A stretch of 64,000 bases of DNA from contig NZ_QKSM01000004.1 of the NCBI RefSeq assembly GCF_003234185.1, positions 222,799 to 286,798 on the forward strand, read 5' to 3'. The stretch comes from Curtobacterium sp. MCSS17_008 (GTDB lineage: Bacteria > Actinomycetota > Actinomycetes > Actinomycetales > Microbacteriaceae). Below, piece after piece: positions 1-9,471 of this stretch (the first letter of the stretch is position 1; each line of letters begins with the position of its first letter). The position numbers were made by a program, and so were the translations under genes. The notes under the pieces are model-generated. The model did no database searches, was not told the origin of the DNA, and worked only from the letters and a program-made list of their open reading frames with translations.

Positions 1-111
1 GGCGGAGAACTGGGCATCGGTCACGGTCGTGTCGGCCTTCTGGGCGCGGAGCGTCCGGGAGAGCCGGTTCACGGCGATCCGCAGGTCGGTGGAGAGGGAG
101 CCGTCGGTCAC
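1..111 (-). CDS. MarR-family transcriptional regulator (N-terminal part only)
   Basis: Reading leftward from a GTG at 111, 37 codons stay open to the window edge. The peptide has the usual MarR opening: an amphipathic helix with a LSRTLRAQKADTTVTDAQFS-like stretch just ahead of the winged helix-turn-helix. Only this first helix is visible, so ligand and DNA specificity cannot be judged. The gene is divergent from the SDR dehydrogenase at 209, and a small inverted repeat lies between them. Regulation of that neighbour and of itself is therefore plausible. The family call rests on the N-terminal pattern alone. Confidence 0.6.
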   Translation of the reverse strand, partial: MTDGSLSTDLRIAVNRLSRTLRAQKADTTVTDAQFSA

Positions 112-132
112 GGATCGTTAGTCTAGCTCATT

Positions 133-149
133 AGTTCAGCGAACGAACT
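133..149. promoter_or_regulatory. Candidate MarR operator in divergent promoter region
   Basis: AGTTC (133-137) and GAACT (145-149) form an inverted repeat with a 7-nt spacer; GTTC-AGC-GAAC is nested inside it. It lies between the divergent MarR and SDR genes, where an autoregulatory MarR site would be expected. The assignment comes from symmetry and position only. Confidence 0.35.
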
Positions 150-208
150 GGCCTTCCGGGTGTACGCTGCCATGTAGACAACACGTGTTGCCGAGAGAGA
201 AGGAGAAC

Positions 209-961
209 ATGTCCGAGTTCGAGGGCAAGGTGGCCGTCGTCACCGGTGGCGGCAGCGGCATCGGCGAGGCGATCGCCAAGGAACTGGCCGCGGCCGGCGC
301 GCAGGTCGTCGTCACCGACATCAAGGAGGACGCGGCCGAGCGGGTCGTGTCGGAGATCGAGGACGCGGGCGGCACGGCCACCGCGTTCGTGGCGAACTCC
401 GCCGTCGCCGCCGACAACGAGCGCATGGTGCAGCACGCGGTCGACACCTACGGCGCACTGCACCTCGCCGTGAACAACGCCGGCATCGGTGCGGCGCCCA
501 AGCCCATCGGCGAGTACGACGTCGAGGCGTGGGACCGCGTCCGGGCGGTCGACCTCGACGGGGTGTTCTACGGCCTCCGCTACGAGATCCCGGCGATGCT
601 CCAGGCCGGCGGTGGCGCGATCGTGAACATGGCGTCCGTGCTCGGCTCGGTCGGGATCGCGCAGAACGCGGCGTACGTGGCGTCGAAGCACGCGCTCGTC
701 GGACTCACGAAGGTCGCGGCGCTCGAGTACACCGCGCAGGGCGTCCGCACGAACGCGGTCGGCCCGGGCTTCATCGACACCCCGCTCGTCCGCTCGTCGC
801 TCTCCGCGGAGGCGCTCACCGCGCTCGAGCAGGAGCACGCGGCGGGGCGGCTCGGCACCGACGCCGAGGTCGCGGCCCTCGTGCTGTTCCTGCTCAGCGA
901 CAAGGCCTCGTTCATCAGCGGCAGCTACCACCTCGTCGACGGCGGGTACAGCGCGCACTGA
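209..961 (+). CDS. SDR-family oxidoreductase (FabG/glucose dehydrogenase-like)
   Basis: This is a 250-residue classical short-chain dehydrogenase/reductase, expected to be a soluble cytoplasmic NAD(P)-dependent enzyme. The glycine-rich cofactor motif TGGGSGIG is at residues 12-19, followed by the NNAG motif, a catalytic Ser near 143 and YVASK with Tyr156/Lys160. Length matches the family. ATG at 209 was chosen because AAGGAG lies just upstream at 200-205; an in-frame ATG at 185 has no such site. It is divergent from the MarR gene, which may control it. The Asp at the end of the second beta strand (VVTDIKED) suggests a preference for NAD over NADP. The substrate is unknown. Confidence 0.85.
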   Translation: MSEFEGKVAVVTGGGSGIGEAIAKELAAAGAQVVVTDIKEDAAERVVSEIEDAGGTATAFVANSAVAADNERMVQHAVDTYGALHLAVNNAGIGAAPKPIGEYDVEAWDRVRAVDLDGVFYGLRYEIPAMLQAGGGAIVNMASVLGSVGIAQNAAYVASKHALVGLTKVAALEYTAQGVRTNAVGPGFIDTPLVRSSLSAEALTALEQEHAAGRLGTDAEVAALVLFLLSDKASFISGSYHLVDGGYSAH

Positions 962-970
962 CCGCCGACC

Positions 971-1032
971 GCGGACGGGAGGCACCGTGCGGGCGACCGA
1001 CGTCGGTCACCCGGACCGCGCCTCCCGTCCGC
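971..1032. terminator. Bidirectional terminator hairpin
   Basis: A perfect 13-bp stem pairs GCGGACGGGAGGC (971-983) with its complement at 1020-1032. The loop contains a second perfect palindrome at 995-1008. It sits between the convergent SDR gene and the small membrane protein gene, so it can end both transcripts. The GGGAGGC/GCCTCCC arms recur at other gene ends in this window. Confidence 0.7.
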
Positions 1033-1304
1033 TACTGGTGGAACTGCGGGATCGTCAGCCAGATGCCCGTCAGCACCGCCGCGGCGCAGACCGCGAAGCA
1101 CAGCACCGCTCCGGCCATCGCCACCGGCGGGGTGTGCCCGGACCGCGGTGTCTCGTCCCGGTACTCCGTGCGCTCCCCGGCGGCATCGACGGGTTGCCCG
1201 GTCCCGAGCAACCGCAGGCCGAGGGTGTAGACGAGCACCACGCCGACCGCGGCGACGAACCCGACGCCCGCGACGATGCCGATGCTGCTGAGGTCGATGT
1301 CCAT
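1032..1304 (-). CDS. Small two-helix membrane protein downstream of the phosphate transporter
   Basis: A 90-residue protein with two clear hydrophobic segments: residues about 8-30 near the N-terminus and about 60-83 near the C-terminus. A polar linker rich in Arg, Glu and Asp lies between them. It starts 10 nt after the PiT transporter stop codon, so the two are almost certainly cotranscribed. An accessory role in phosphate uptake is an inference from that position alone. I recognise no catalytic motif. Its stop codon overlaps the end of the terminator stem. Confidence 0.65.
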   Translation of the reverse strand: MDIDLSSIGIVAGVGFVAAVGVVLVYTLGLRLLGTGQPVDAAGERTEYRDETPRSGHTPPVAMAGAVLCFAVCAAAVLTGIWLTIPQFHQ

Positions 1305-1314
1305 GCCCGGACTC

Positions 1315-2451
<1,137 letters not shown>

Positions 2452-2550
2452 GGCGGCGACGGTAGGCCTTCCTCCTCGCCCCCTGCGTGAACGCCGGATG
2501 AACACGCCACGGAGCCCGTCGGCCGTCCGGGTGTCTGCGAGGATGCGGGG

Positions 2551-3420
2551 GTGCCGACCTTCTCCGCAGCCCGAGGGGACTCCTCGTTCACCGACGCGCA
2601 CGGCGTCGAGATCGTCTACTCGACCTGGCGTGCGGCCCGGCCGAAGGGCATCGTGCAGATCGCGCACGGCGTCGGCGAGCACGGGCTCCGGTACGAGCCG
2701 CTGGCGCAGGACCTCGTGCGCGCCGGGTACACCGTGCACGCGAACGACCACCGCGGGCACGGGCGCACCGGTCTCGCGCAGTGGGACGGCGACCACGCGA
2801 GGCTCGGTCGGCTCGGTCCGGGGGGCCTGCGTGCCGCGATCGCCGCAGTCGAGCAGATGACCGTCGTCGCCCGCGAGCAGGACCCCGGCATCCCGCTCGT
2901 GCTCCTCGGGCACTCGTGGGGGTCGCTCATGGCGCAGCGGATCGTCAACACCTCGTCGGATCGGTACGACGGCGTCGTGCTCTCCGCGACCGCGTACCGG
3001 TTGCCCGGCTGGATGAACAGCGGCGACCTCAACGCCCGGCACGCCGGGTCCGGGCCGACGAAGTACGAGTGGATCACCCGCGACCGCGCGGTCATCGAGG
3101 CGATCGCATCGGACCCCCTGGCCGTCGAGGCGGACGTCATCAGGCTGTTCGGCGTGCGGGACGCGCTGCGGCTGCTCGGGGTGCCGCGACGCGCGATCCC
3201 GCACGACCTGCCGGTGCTGCTGCAGGTCGGGTCCGACGACACCCTCGGCGGCCCGCGGTCGGTCGAGCGGCTCGCCGAAGCGTACCGCCGGCGGGGTCGG
3301 CTGTCGGACGTGCAGGTGCACGTCTACGAGGGGGCGCGACACGAGGTCTACAACGAGACGAACCGCGACGAGGTGGTCGCCGACCTGGTCGCGTGGCTGG
3401 ACCGGCACGTGGCTCGCTGA
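2551..3420 (+). CDS. Alpha/beta hydrolase (monoacylglycerol lipase/S33-like)
   Basis: A 289-residue cytoplasmic serine hydrolase of the Hydrolase_4 type, which includes lysophospholipases and monoacylglycerol lipases. The oxyanion-hole motif is AHGVGEHG and the acid/turn region is NDHRGHGRTG. The nucleophile elbow GHSWGS places the catalytic Ser near residue 122. A Gly-Ser-Asp-Asp segment near 230 and the His of GARHEVYNE near 265 complete the triad. GTG at 2551 follows a GAGGAT-N6 box and looks leaderless or weakly ribosome-bound. The gene stands alone; its substrate is not defined by context. Confidence 0.85.
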   Translation: MPTFSAARGDSSFTDAHGVEIVYSTWRAARPKGIVQIAHGVGEHGLRYEPLAQDLVRAGYTVHANDHRGHGRTGLAQWDGDHARLGRLGPGGLRAAIAAVEQMTVVAREQDPGIPLVLLGHSWGSLMAQRIVNTSSDRYDGVVLSATAYRLPGWMNSGDLNARHAGSGPTKYEWITRDRAVIEAIASDPLAVEADVIRLFGVRDALRLLGVPRRAIPHDLPVLLQVGSDDTLGGPRSVERLAEAYRRRGRLSDVQVHVYEGARHEVYNETNRDEVVADLVAWLDRHVAR

Positions 3421-3529
3421 CGCGATCGGCCGCGGCGCGGACAGGAGGCGCGTGGCGGGGTGGCGCCGTCCTCCCTCGCAGGCTCGGTCGGCGCGCCCGT
3501 CCGGCAGGTGGCGGGCGTAGGCTCGGCGC

Positions 3530-4579
3530 GTGCACGGTGAGTACAAGGTCCCCGGAGGCAAGCTGGTCGTCGTCGACCTCGAGGTCGTCGACGGGAGCAT
3601 CCAGGAGTTCCGGCTGGCGGGTGACTTCTTCCTCGAGCCGGACGACGCACTGCCGCTGATCGACGACGCCGTGAACGGCCTGCCCGCGACCACGGACGCG
3701 TCCGGCATCGCCGCGGCCGTCCGCGCCGCGCTGCCCGAGGGGGCGGTGCTGCTCGGCTTCACGCCCGAGTCGGTCGGCGTCGCCGTCCGGCGCGCGCTGT
3801 CGCGGGCGTCGACGTGGCAGGAGTACGACTGGGAGATCATCCACGAGGGGCCGATCAGTCCGAACGAGCACCTCGCGCTCGACCAGGTCCTCACCGAGGA
3901 GGTGGGTGCAGGCCGTCGCGGCCCGACGCTCCGCATCTGGGAGTGGGACCAGCCGGCCGTCGTGATCGGGTCGTTCCAGTCGCTGAAGAACGAGGTCGAC
4001 CCGGCCGGTGCCGCGAAGTACGGCGTCGAGGTCGTCCGTCGCATCTCGGGCGGCGGCGCCATGTTCATGGACGCCGGCGCGATCATCTCGTACTCGCTCT
4101 ACGTGCCGACCGACCTGGTGCAGGGCATGACCTTCGCCGACTCGTACGCGTACCTGGACGAGTGGGTGATCGAGGCGCTCAAGTCGCTCGGCATCGAGGC
4201 GTACTACCAGCCGCTCAACGACATCTCCTCGACCAAGGGCAAGATCGGCGGCGCGGCCCAGAAGCGCCTGGGCACCGGATCGCTCCTGCACCACGCCACG
4301 ATGAGCTACGACATGGACGGCCAGAAGATGGTCGAGGTGCTCCGCATCGGGCGCGAGAAGATGAGCGACAAGGGCACGACGAGTGCCGCGAAGCGCGTCG
4401 ACCCGCTGCGCTCGCAGACCGGTCTGACCCGCGCCGAGATCATCGACCGGCTGATCGGCACGTTCACCAAGCTGTACGGGGCGCACGAGGGCCACGTGAC
4501 CGAGGCCGAGCGGGCCCGCGCGCGGGAGCTCGTCGAGACGAAGTTCGCGACGCGGGAGTGGCTCGAGCGGGTCCCCTGA
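3530..4579 (+). CDS. Lipoate--protein ligase family protein with swapped domain order
   Basis: This 349-residue protein would activate lipoate (or octanoate) and attach it to lipoyl domains of 2-oxoacid dehydrogenases or GcvH in the cytoplasm. Residues about 1-75 (GEYKVPGGKLVVVDLEV, then AGDFFLEPDDAL) match the small domain normally found at the C-terminus of LplA. The catalytic BPL/LplA/LipB domain follows from about 95. It contains RRISGGGAMFMDAG, the lipoyl-binding loop, and the conserved Lys in STKGKIGGAAQKR. The domain order is thus reversed relative to E. coli LplA. GTG at 3530 lies 6 nt after TAGGCT, suggesting a leaderless mRNA. Confidence 0.85.
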   Translation: MHGEYKVPGGKLVVVDLEVVDGSIQEFRLAGDFFLEPDDALPLIDDAVNGLPATTDASGIAAAVRAALPEGAVLLGFTPESVGVAVRRALSRASTWQEYDWEIIHEGPISPNEHLALDQVLTEEVGAGRRGPTLRIWEWDQPAVVIGSFQSLKNEVDPAGAAKYGVEVVRRISGGGAMFMDAGAIISYSLYVPTDLVQGMTFADSYAYLDEWVIEALKSLGIEAYYQPLNDISSTKGKIGGAAQKRLGTGSLLHHATMSYDMDGQKMVEVLRIGREKMSDKGTTSAAKRVDPLRSQTGLTRAEIIDRLIGTFTKLYGAHEGHVTEAERARARELVETKFATREWLERVP

Positions 4580-4622
4580 TCGGGGAGGGGCCGCCGCGCA
4601 CCGGTGCCCCTATGCTCGGCGC

Positions 4623-5135
4623 GTGCGTCGAGTCCTTCGTTCCTTGTCCGCCGTGGGCACCGCGCTGGCGGTCGTGGCCAGCGTCACCGCTTGCTCCGAC
4701 CGGGCTCCCGATGAGGATGCCTCTGCGGCTCAGGCGGCCCTCTCGCGGTGGTCCTCCCTGATGCAGTCCGCGCTGCTCGACCAGGAGCACGGCTCAGGCG
4801 GTGCCGGCGGTGCGGGGAGCGGTGGGGCGGTCCTCCAAGAGGTGCCGGCCGGCGACTGGGACCTGCTCCTGGCCTGCAACGGCGTCGACGGATGGTACTT
4901 CCGCTTCGACTCCGGACCGGACGGTGACGAGACCCTCGCCCGGACCGATGCCCCGTGCGGCGCGACGACGAGGCTGTCCGTGGCGGTGCCGCCGGGAGGT
5001 GGCCTGTCGATCCGCGCGCACTCGTTGAGTGGTGCTTCGGAGGCCGTACGACGAGGCGAAACGCCGGCGTACTGGTACGTCGCGGTGGTGTCCCGCGGCT
5101 TCGAACCCGGATCAGACCGGTACGAGCTGGGCTGA
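4623..5135 (+). CDS. Putative lipoprotein of unknown function
   Basis: A 170-residue protein with a type II signal peptide. A basic start (MRRVLRS) is followed by a hydrophobic core and the lipobox VTAC, with the lipidated Cys at about residue 24. A low-complexity Gly/Ala/Ser linker (GGAGGAGSGG) follows near residue 65. The mature part contains two further Cys (LLACNG and DAPCGA) that could form a disulfide. It should be anchored to the outside of the membrane. I do not recognise the domain. TATGCT lies 6 nt before the GTG, a leaderless-promoter pattern. Confidence 0.7.
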   Translation: MRRVLRSLSAVGTALAVVASVTACSDRAPDEDASAAQAALSRWSSLMQSALLDQEHGSGGAGGAGSGGAVLQEVPAGDWDLLLACNGVDGWYFRFDSGPDGDETLARTDAPCGATTRLSVAVPPGGGLSIRAHSLSGASEAVRRGETPAYWYVAVVSRGFEPGSDRYELG

Positions 5136-5262
5136 GCACCGTCGATCTCCTCCGACCGTCGCCCGCTCGGGACCGGCGTCGGAGCAGGACCGGTCGTGCG
5201 GATCGCGAGGATCATCCGCGCGGCGGAGGTCCTGGCCGGTCGGCTGACGTAGCGTCGGGACC

Positions 5263-5592
5263 GTGAACTGGTTGATCCTCCTGGGGGCGGTGGCCGCAGC
5301 GGTCGTCGTGATGTGGGTCGCCGATCGCGTGGGGTGGATCGACCTGTCGAACAAGGCCACACGCAGCGGCGGATCCGGTGGTGTCGTGTCGATGATGGAC
5401 GAGGTCTTCGCGCCCACCCGTCACGAGGCGCAGGCCGAGTACGAACGGCAGTCGCGCCTCCCGAAGGAGGCCCCGACGCCCGCCGACGACGACCACGACC
5501 TGCTCAGCGGGAACGTGCTCATCAAGGTGCCCGCGGTGCGGGGCGCCGGCCGGCACGAGGCCCGACCAGGCACCCTCGACCGCAGCTACTGA
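5263..5592 (+). CDS. Small single-pass membrane protein
   Basis: A 109-residue protein with one N-terminal transmembrane segment (residues about 2-25, rich in Val, Ala and Leu), then a polar, charged tail. The tail contains a Ser/Gly patch, EVFAPTRHEAQAEYERQ and an Asp/His-rich stretch. The N-in/C-out topology cannot be settled from sequence. GTG at 5263 follows TAGCGT by 7 nt, the recurrent leaderless arrangement. This type of small protein is seen in actinobacteria without an assigned role. The gene is convergent with the acetyltransferase at 5614. Confidence 0.6.
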   Translation: MNWLILLGAVAAAVVVMWVADRVGWIDLSNKATRSGGSGGVVSMMDEVFAPTRHEAQAEYERQSRLPKEAPTPADDDHDLLSGNVLIKVPAVRGAGRHEARPGTLDRSY

Positions 5593-5613
5593 CGCGGTTC
5601 CGCGCCCGTCGGG

Positions 5614-5898
5614 CTAGCGGGTGGTGAGCTCCTGGTAGTCGGGGTGGCGTTCGATCCACGCCTTCACGTAGCTGCACTGCGGGACGACCCGCATGGAGCC
5701 CTCGCGGACGTCGTCGAGCGCGCGCTGGACGAGGATCGACGCGTGGCCGCCGCCGCGGTGGGCGGGGTCGACCTCGGTGTGGGTGAAGCGGATCTCGTCG
5801 CCGTCGACCTCGTACGCGGCGAAGCCGATGACCTCGCCGTCCTCGACCAGGGAGTACTGCTGTGCGTCGGTGTCGTTGCGGACCTCGGGTGATGCCAT
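5614..5898 (-). CDS. Small GNAT-type N-acetyltransferase (YjdJ/Acetyltransf_CG-like)
   Basis: A 94-residue minimal GNAT domain. The core reads DGDEIRFTHTEVDPAHRGGGHASILVQRALDD, with the acetyl-CoA pyrophosphate loop represented by HRGGGHAS. It is followed by the conserved VVPQCSYVKAWIERHPDY segment of this short family. Such proteins are cytoplasmic and bind acetyl-CoA; substrates are largely unknown. ATG at 5898 was preferred because TACGGT ends 7 nt upstream on the minus strand, and because the family begins close to this point. The frame stays open further upstream but without a convincing start. Confidence 0.8.
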   Translation of the reverse strand: MASPEVRNDTDAQQYSLVEDGEVIGFAAYEVDGDEIRFTHTEVDPAHRGGGHASILVQRALDDVREGSMRVVPQCSYVKAWIERHPDYQELTTR

Positions 5899-5920
5899 GT
5901 CGAGGACCGTACGCCGTTCG

Positions 5921-5964
5921 TCGCACCGTGGGCTGAGCATCGTCCCTCGCACCGTGGGGTGAGC
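5921..5964. repeat. Short direct repeat in divergent promoter region
   Basis: Two copies of TCGCACCGTGGGSTGAGC (5921-5938 and 5947-5964) differ at one base and are spaced 26 bp apart. They lie between the divergent acetyltransferase and DNA methyltransferase genes. They could be regulator half-sites or a small tandem duplication. Confidence 0.5.
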
Positions 5965-6004
5965 TCCGACCGTCGGGTGCGCCGGGCCGGGGGAGGATGG
6001 TCGG

Positions 6005-6952
6005 GTGCGCACCATCGACGACCGGAGCCCCGACCTCGTCGTGCTCGGCGACAACCTCGACGTCTTGCCGTCCCTGCCCGACGGGACCTTCACCGTCGTC
6101 TACCTCGACCCGCCGTTCAACACCGGCCGCAAGCAGCGACGCCACGCGGTGACCGCCGAACGCCGGACCGCAGGGGACGCGGGGACGATCACCGGGTTCC
6201 GCGGGCGGACCTACGAGCGCATCCGGGGCGACCTCATGCGGTTCGATGACCGCTTCGAGGACTACTGGGCCTTCCTCGAGCCCCGACTGCTCGAGGCGTG
6301 GCGGCTGCTGACCGACGACGGCACGCTCTACCTGCACCTCGACTACCGCGAGGCGCACTACGCGAAGGTGCTGCTCGACGCGCTGTTCGGCCGCGAGGCG
6401 TTCCTCAACGAGATCATCTGGGCCTACGACTTCGGCGCGAAGTCCCGCTCGCGCTGGCCGACCAAGCACGACACGATCCTGGTCTACGTGAAGGACCCGG
6501 AGCGCTACTGGTTCGACTCCGAGGCGGTCGACCGCGAGCCGTACATGGCGCCCGGGCTCGTCACCCCCGAGAAGCGGGAGCGCGGGAAGCTGCCGACCGA
6601 CGTGTGGTGGCACACGATCGTGTCGCCGACCGGCAGCGAGAAGACCGGCTACCCGACGCAGAAGCCCGAGGGGGTGCTGCGCCGCATGGTGCAGGCGTCG
6701 TCGCGCGAGGGCGACTGGGTGCTCGACTTCTTCGCGGGGAGCGGCACCCTCGGCGCGGTCGCCCGTGACCTCGGCCGGCGGTTCGTGCTCGTGGACGACA
6801 ACCCGGTGGCGGTCGACGTGATGCGGCGCCGGTTGCCGCACGCGACGGTCGATGTCATCAGCTCACTGGCGAAGCAACGTTGTGACAGCGCGACCCGGAG
6901 CGGATCAATAGTGGATTCCGACGATGTGTTGCGCGTCGCCGACAGCGGGTAG
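6005..6952 (+). CDS. Orphan site-specific DNA methyltransferase (beta class, N6-A/N4-C)
   Basis: A 315-residue amino-methyltransferase. The catalytic motif DPPF comes first (YLDPPFNTG, about residue 36). The SAM-binding FxGxG motif comes later (LDFFAGSGTLGAVA, about residue 242). This order defines the beta class, as in CcrM and HinfI-type enzymes. The variable stretch between them would carry target recognition. It methylates adenine-N6 or cytosine-N4 in duplex DNA. No endonuclease gene is next to it, so a housekeeping or regulatory orphan enzyme is more likely than a full restriction system. GTG at 6005 follows GAGGAT by 6 nt. Confidence 0.88.
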   Translation: MRTIDDRSPDLVVLGDNLDVLPSLPDGTFTVVYLDPPFNTGRKQRRHAVTAERRTAGDAGTITGFRGRTYERIRGDLMRFDDRFEDYWAFLEPRLLEAWRLLTDDGTLYLHLDYREAHYAKVLLDALFGREAFLNEIIWAYDFGAKSRSRWPTKHDTILVYVKDPERYWFDSEAVDREPYMAPGLVTPEKRERGKLPTDVWWHTIVSPTGSEKTGYPTQKPEGVLRRMVQASSREGDWVLDFFAGSGTLGAVARDLGRRFVLVDDNPVAVDVMRRRLPHATVDVISSLAKQRCDSATRSGSIVDSDDVLRVADSG

Positions 6953-7004
6953 TGTGAGAAATGTCCGTCGGCAGACGGGCGTGGATCATCTCGGGGGCGA
7001 TGTG

Positions 7005-8833
7005 ATGACAATCGAGTTCGACGACGGAGCAGCTGACCAGCTCGTAGCGGTGGCGTCGGAGGTCGACCTGCAGCTCGTGACTGGTGGATTCAGTCGACGT
7101 TCCGCTGCCGAGCAGGCGATGATCGACTTCTCTGGTTCGTACGCAGACCGCTTCGGCGACGCGGCGTCGGCGGAGGCCACGGACCGACTCACCCTCGCCG
7201 CGGCACTCGGTGACCTGGCCGATGCGGTGCGGACGGTGAAGGCCGAAGCGGCACGTGAGCGGGAGCGGCTCGCGGACCTCGCGGCGTGGCGCGATCGGGA
7301 GCAGGACCGACAGCGCGCTGCAGCCGACCAGTTCCTTGGTGGGCTCGGTTCGGCGGTCGCCCCGTTCCTCGATCCGCAGCCCTCGAGCGTAGCGATCCGG
7401 CCGACACCGATCTCGGCGTCGTTCTCAGCATCTGAGCGTCCACGGACTGCCGGTGGGTCGAGCGCGGGTACGAGTTCTGCGGACCCGGATCGACTCCGTG
7501 CTTTCACCGCGTCCGCGCGCTCGTCCGATGGGGGGTTCGCGGACGGCGCGACGCGCCTCCGAAACGCCTGGGCCGCCTTCCGGACCAGCTGCGCATGGGC
7601 CGACGTGTCCCGGTCGTCGCTATTCGGTGGCTTCGACCGGTACCTGCAGGAGAACGCTGCAGATGCCGACTGGATTGACCGCATCGCCGACGCCTTCGAA
7701 CGCGCCGGCAGCGGGCACGCCCTGTCGGACGCGGTCATCGACATCTCTGCCGCCGAAGAGATCCCGTCGGAGTTCCGCGGACTGCTCGCCCCGGGCGTGG
7801 ACCCTTCCCGCGCCGCCGAGCTGTGGGCGGGGCTCGACCTCGGTACCGCGGAGAACAACGAGCTGGCTGCGCTCCCGACCGACGTCCTCGCCGTGCTCGG
7901 CAACCTCGAGGGCATCCCGTACTGGGCCCGGCACGTCGCAAACCAACAGGTGCTCGAGGATCGCATCAAACGAGGCAATCTCGATCCGGTCGAAGACCGC
8001 GCGCTCCGGAGCATCAGGGCTTCGCTCGGCGAGGGGCGGTTCCTCATCTCGATGACGGCAGGCGTCCCACCACTCGCCGCATCTCGCTCGGCGACCTCGA
8101 CACGGCCAAGAACGTCACGTGGGCCGTCCCTGGGATGACGTCGAGCAGTGAACGCATGGAGGGGTGGGTGCAGGCAGCGCAGAACATCAAGGACGAGCAG
8201 CGGACCGTCGCCGGTAAGGGGGACCGAGCGGTGATTGCATGGATGGGCTACGACGCTCCGCCCGCCCCGCCGGACCTCGGCGTGTTCAACCAGGAGGCGG
8301 CAGAGGCCGGCGCATCGAAGCTCGCGGCTTCCATCAGAGGTCTCGACGCGGTTCGAGCCGGGAACATGCCCCGGACCAATGTCCTGGCGCACTCCTACGG
8401 CACGACGACCGCATCGCTCGGTCTCACCCAGGCCGGAGTGCACGTCGACAACTTCGTGTCGATCGCCTCCGCTGGCATTCCGCAGAGCATTCCGACCGCC
8501 GACGAGATCCAGGCGGACCATGTCTACGCCGGGCAGGCTCGCGACACGTTGGTCGGGTTCCGCGGCTTCGGCGACCAGTACGCGTACATCGGCCGCGACT
8601 TCAGCGTTCCCTACCGCCTCGATCCCACGAACGACAGCTTCGGCGCAGAGACGTTCGGCGCCGACGGTGCGGTCGTCGACACTCCCGCCGGCCCGCAACA
8701 ACTCAGAGGTGTCAAGGACCACGGCGTCTGGACCAAGCACCACGAGGGGTACCTCGACGTCGGCACGGAGTCGCTCCGAAACGTGGCGCTTGCGACGACG
8801 GGGAACGGCGATCGCGTAAGTCCGGCACGATGA
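7005..8833 (+). pseudogene. DUF1023-type alpha/beta hydrolase with WXG-like N-terminus, frameshifted
   Basis: Two overlapping frames together give one protein of about 609 residues. The first (from ATG 7005) has a helical, charged N-terminal part resembling secreted WXG/LXG-type leaders, and runs to about 8082. The second supplies ISLGDLDTAKNVTWAVPGM, the GYDAP segment, the nucleophile elbow AHSYGT and a C-terminal KHHEGYLD. These are hallmarks of DUF1023 alpha/beta hydrolases. The break is explained by one missing C in GCCGC(C)ATC at about 8082, which would restore PPLAAISLGD. It is either a true mutation or an assembly error. Without the shift it would be a probable surface or secreted hydrolase paired with the next gene. 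Confidence 0.75.
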
Positions 8834-8879
8834 ACCGAGCCCGGAACAGTGAGACTGACCTGATGGAGCGCGATCGACC

Positions 8880-9391
8880 ATGACCATGCGCAACAGCAAG
8901 ATCGCGCTGGTCGCGACGACGACCGTCCTGGTCGGACTCGTGACCGGTGTAGTGGAGGAACCGTGGAGACTGAACCGACTCAGACGCCCGAGGACGCGAA
9001 GCGAGCGGTGCAGCAGCTCGTCGACGATTCGGCCAGTGCGCTCGGTGGGAACTGGACCGTGGAGGAGGGCCCGCGACTCGGGACGTGCACGGACGAACGC
9101 GGCAACGGCGAGGGCGTGAACTACACGATCCTGTCCTCGCGTGCGGAACGCGGTGATATCGAGACCGACGTCAGCACCCTCACGACCCTGTGGAAGCGCG
9201 CCGGCCTCGAGACCGAGCCCTTCACCAACGGGGACGGCAGCTACTCCGGTCTCAACGGCAGGGGATCCGGCATCGCGAACATCTCGTTCAACTCGTCCGA
9301 TCTGGGCGGCGGCGACACGATCAGGGCGACCTCGGAATGCGCGGCCGGCGACTACGTCGAGCTCCGGGAGCAGGAGCGCGGGCAGCGCTGA
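8880..9391 (+). pseudogene. Small lipoprotein, frameshifted inside its lipobox
   Basis: ATG 8880 starts a lipoprotein signal (MRNSKIALVATTTVLVGLVTG) that runs out of frame exactly where the lipobox Cys should be. One inserted T at about 8948 (GGT-TGT-AGT) would give VTGCSGG and join smoothly to the second frame, ETEPTQTPEDAKRAVQQLVD. That frame continues to 9391. The repaired protein is about 170 residues, with two Cys in the mature part (GTCTDE and SECAAG). It follows the DUF1023 gene by 46 nt and probably belongs to the same unit. Read as it stands, only the C-terminal frame could be made, from a GTG at 8963, without a signal. Confidence 0.7.
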
Positions 9392-9416
9392 GCTCGTCAC
9401 GCCCAGGACGACGCAA

Positions 9417-9454
9417 GCGACATCGTCGACGTCGTACGACGTCGACGATGTCGC
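9417..9454. terminator. Perfect 38-bp palindrome, probable bidirectional terminator
   Basis: Every base from 9417 to 9454 pairs with its symmetric partner around a central TA at 9435-9436, giving two 18-nt arms. It lies between the convergent lipoprotein and MFS exporter genes. Rho-independent termination for both is likely, although a run of T is missing, as is usual in such GC-rich genomes. Confidence 0.7.
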
Positions 9455-9471
9455 CTCGCAGCGGCGGCCTG

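Noticed and set aside
3440..3475. Hairpin after the alpha/beta hydrolase gene
   Set aside because: The GGAGGC and GTCCTCC arms match only with bulges; too weak to list as a terminator.
6005..6952. Complete restriction-modification system
   Set aside because: The neighbours of the methyltransferase are an acetyltransferase and a DUF1023 hydrolase; no endonuclease motif is seen.
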